Assembly (NCBI GenBank): GCA_038237435.1
Contig: JBBRYT010000013.1
Location: 39,667-103,666, forward strand
Length of the DNA: 64,000 nucleotides
Reading direction: 5' to 3'
Source: JACCTI01 sp038237435
GTDB taxonomy: Bacteria; Verrucomicrobiota; Verrucomicrobiia; Chthoniobacterales; UBA10450
Below, in pieces: positions 60,124 to 64,000 of this stretch. The notes beneath the pieces were generated by a model, which ran no database searches, was not told the DNA's origin, and was given only the letters and a program-made list of their open reading frames with translations. A program made the translations under genes and the position numbers. Position 1 is the first letter of the stretch, and the number at the start of each line of letters is the position of its first letter.

Positions 60124-61599
60124 TTACTCGCGGCAGAGCGCGATCGCAGCGACGTCATCATCGAAACCGTCGCGTCCGGAAGCTTGCTCCAGTTGTGCAA
60201 TAAGAAGCGGCAGAAATTCCGCGCTCGTGCCAACTGCCCCGAACGCAGCCGCGAGCGTCTTAGCCGTTACTCGTTCCCCGCTCTCTCCCTTCGCACTGTG
60301 GAAACCGTCACTGTAGAGGAGCGCTGCGTCGCCGGCAGCGAGCGTTGTGACGGTCGACTCGATGTCTAACGCCGGGTAAATTCCGATCATCGTGGCGCGC
60401 GAAGGAAGAGTCTCGATCGTGCCGTCCCGTCGCCGAAGGAGGAGGGCCGGATGACCGGCGCCGGCGAAGGACAATTCGCCGTCGGTTTTGGCGACTGCAC
60501 AACAGGCGGTCATAAAGGCGCGGCCGCGGAGTGTGCTGTGAAACTCTTGATTCACCTTCGTGAGAATCCCATCGGCTGTCTGGCACTCACTGATGGCTTG
60601 ATTGAAAAGCAGGGCGACTAAGGTGGTGAAAAGCGCTGCGGCCACGCCGTGGCCGGTGGCATCCGCGATCCAGAAAACCGACGAACCGAGGTCCAACTCG
60701 CGCCAGCCATAAACATCCCCGCCGACCTGGATGAGTGGCTTGTAGATCGTTTCTACATGCCAACCTCGGAGGTGCGCGGGCGCGGAGCTGACGATGGCTT
60801 GTTGCGTGGTGCGGGCGACGGCGAGATCTGCTTCCTGCGCTTTGCGCCACGCGGCCATCTCGGTGTTTTGCGCACGCAAGGCAGCGGCTAGTTCCTGCTC
60901 CCGGTCCCGCGCCCGCTTTTTGTCGAGGGAAGCGCCCAACCGCGCCTTGAGCAGAGTTGGGTTGAAAGGTTTCGGCAGGTAATCTTCGGCGCCGAGCTCG
61001 ATGCAGCGCACGACCGAGTCGAGCTCGTTCAGGGCCGAGATCATGATGACTGGAATATGGCGCGACGCGTCATCGGCCTTGAGTCGCTGGAGCACTTCGT
61101 AGCCGTCCATCTCCGGCATCATGATGTCGAGAAGCACGAGGTCGAATTTCTCCGCGCGCAGCTTTTCTAACGCTTGCCGCCCATTCTCAGCCCTAGCCAC
61201 CTCATAACCCTGACGCTGCAACCGCCGGGAAAGCACGTCGCGATTGGCCTCGATGTCGTCCACAACCAGCACGACTCCTTGCGTCGCCTCAGAGCCTGTT
61301 CCGCTCGGCGGTGGATCGTTCTCCAGATTGTCGCCAACTAATTCGTGTTCGTTAGGCGCGACAATTACTTTCGGCGCGGGCGCATCGCCCGACTCGAAGT
61401 TGTCGTTGATGAGCGCCAACAGTTGCCTCCCGGCAGCATGTGTCTTTCGCAAATCGGGGACGAAGTCGTCCTGGCCTTGCTCCTGTGCCTGCTCGATCAG
61501 CATCTCGGTGTATCCGATGATGTGATTGAGCGGTGTGCGGAGGTCGTGGAGCAAACCCGATGGCAGCTCGTGCGGAGCGTCGTCCTTCGGAGCAGTCAC
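60124..61599 (-). CDS. HisKA-REC-PP2C (SpoIIE-type) signalling protein
   Basis: A protein of 491 residues with three parts. Residues about 12-70 form a HisKA dimerisation helix (HDLRTPLNHIIGYTEM, His at 18) without any ATPase domain. Residues about 110-230 are a receiver domain (VLVVDDIEANRDVL, LLDIMMPEMDGYEV, MISALNE, LPKPFNP). Residues about 250-490 are a PP2C/SpoIIE phosphatase (VGGDVYGW, ADATGHGVAAALF, YSDGFHSAKGE, DDDVAAIAL). It is the output of a phosphorelay that ends in dephosphorylation of an unseen partner, possibly an anti-sigma-factor antagonist. It overlaps the CheY-like gene by 4 bases. Confidence 0.9.
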   Translation of the reverse strand: MTAPKDDAPHELPSGLLHDLRTPLNHIIGYTEMLIEQAQEQGQDDFVPDLRKTHAAGRQLLALINDNFESGDAPAPKVIVAPNEHELVGDNLENDPPPSGTGSEATQGVVLVVDDIEANRDVLSRRLQRQGYEVARAENGRQALEKLRAEKFDLVLLDIMMPEMDGYEVLQRLKADDASRHIPVIMISALNELDSVVRCIELGAEDYLPKPFNPTLLKARLGASLDKKRARDREQELAAALRAQNTEMAAWRKAQEADLAVARTTQQAIVSSAPAHLRGWHVETIYKPLIQVGGDVYGWRELDLGSSVFWIADATGHGVAAALFTTLVALLFNQAISECQTADGILTKVNQEFHSTLRGRAFMTACCAVAKTDGELSFAGAGHPALLLRRRDGTIETLPSRATMIGIYPALDIESTVTTLAAGDAALLYSDGFHSAKGESGERVTAKTLAAAFGAVGTSAEFLPLLIAQLEQASGRDGFDDDVAAIALCRE

Positions 61600-61967
61600 A
61601 AGGTCCGTGCGAGCAACGCCTCAATTTTTTCTAACAAACGAGCGAGCTCGACGGGCTTTGTATCGTAATCGTCGCAGCCGGCTTCGATTGCCTTTTCACG
61701 ATCGCCCGACATGGCATGCGCGGTAAGGGCAATGACAGGGATGTGCTCCGTAGCGGGATCAACTTTGAGGCGGCGCGTGGCTTCCCATCCATCGAGAACC
61801 GGCAGGCTCATGTCCATCAAGACCAAATCAGGCGACTCGCTTTGCGCCATCGCCACGCCGCTCGGCCCATCCACTGCGAGCACGACCTCGTACCCTTTGC
61901 GCGCCAATCGGCGCGAGAGCATGTCGCGGTTCATCTCGTTATCTTCCACTAAGAGGATCTTAGACAT
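61596..61967 (-). CDS. Single-domain response regulator (CheY-like)
   Basis: A protein of 123 residues from ATG 61967; the longer frame to 62078 lies inside the kinase gene. The acidic pocket is in ILLVEDNEMNRDML, the phospho-acceptor Asp in LVLMDMSLPVLDGWEA, the Thr in VIALTAHAM and the Lys in DTKPVELAR. No output domain is present. It sits between the hybrid kinase and the HisKA-REC-PP2C gene and overlaps the latter by 4 bases, so it is likely a phosphate shuttle or a partner in the same relay. Confidence 0.9.
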   Translation of the reverse strand: MSKILLVEDNEMNRDMLSRRLARKGYEVVLAVDGPSGVAMAQSESPDLVLMDMSLPVLDGWEATRRLKVDPATEHIPVIALTAHAMSGDREKAIEAGCDDYDTKPVELARLLEKIEALLARTL

Positions 61968-61971
61968 GCCG

Positions 61972-64000
<2,029 letters not shown>

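Overview
The window comes from a GC-rich bacterial chromosome, most likely a member of Verrucomicrobiota (Spartobacteria / Chthoniobacterales-like). The grounds are a prepilin-type operon matching the 'Verru_Chthon cassette' layout, a MurC-MurB fusion inside a full dcw cluster, and a large autotransporter-repeat surface protein with a C-terminal Asp-rich DPDHDGLSN segment. MurE carries the DNPR motif, so the peptidoglycan should be meso-diaminopimelate type. No rRNA, tRNA, CRISPR array, prophage or insertion sequence was recognised.

Layout. 1-2.3 kb: three minus-strand pilin-like genes (the last one cut by the window edge). 2.4-4.5 kb: RmlA and a GT4 glycosyltransferase. 4.5-8.4 kb: Dabb protein, an orphan nuoA, two hypothetical proteins and XerD. 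8.6-11.5 kb, plus strand: UVR-motif protein, sulfite-oxidase-like protein, class A beta-lactamase-like hydrolase preceded by a strong palindrome, and a small exported protein. 11.5-17.6 kb, minus strand: GspG-like pseudopilin and a four-gene cassette of pilin-like proteins. 17.8-23.5 kb, plus strand: MshEN-domain protein, GspE/PilB ATPase, roadblock-domain protein, MglA-like GTPase and MglB-like protein, which together look like a pilus/secretion motor with a polarity switch. 23.5-28.5 kb, minus strand: ExbB, ExbD, a TonB-like protein, a zinc-ribbon protein, GuaB3-type IMPDH-like protein and FabF, after a YD-repeat-like exported protein.

28.6-47.6 kb is a continuous division and cell-wall (dcw) cluster: mraZ, small ORF, rsmH, ftsL-like, ftsI, murE, murF, mraY, murD, a LysM gene, ftsW, murG, murC-murB fusion, ddl, ftsQ, ftsA, ftsZ, with MraZ-type operator repeats upstream. 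47.6-52.7 kb: autotransporter-repeat protein, a pilin and an M20 amidohydrolase. 52.7-57.4 kb: aceB-aceA-aceK, a complete glyoxylate bypass with its IDH kinase/phosphatase. 57.5-60.1 kb: DoxX-like protein and a family B DNA polymerase whose exonuclease residues look lost. 60.1-64.0 kb: a three-gene phosphorelay (SpoIIE-type phosphatase, CheY-like receiver, hybrid histidine kinase running out of the window).

The most unusual signal is not a gene. The 9-mer TCGTTAGGC (consensus ACTYGTTAGGC) occurs, by hand count, about 45 times exactly, plus 7 copies of the TTGTTAGGC variant. The copies are on both strands and almost all inside coding sequences. About 0.5 exact copies would be expected by chance. 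Density from 20.6 to 63 kb is close to one per kb, like the uptake signal sequences of Haemophilus and Neisseria. It is nearly absent from the pilin cassettes. No such signal is known to me in this phylum. It could be a DNA-uptake or other genome-wide recognition sequence.
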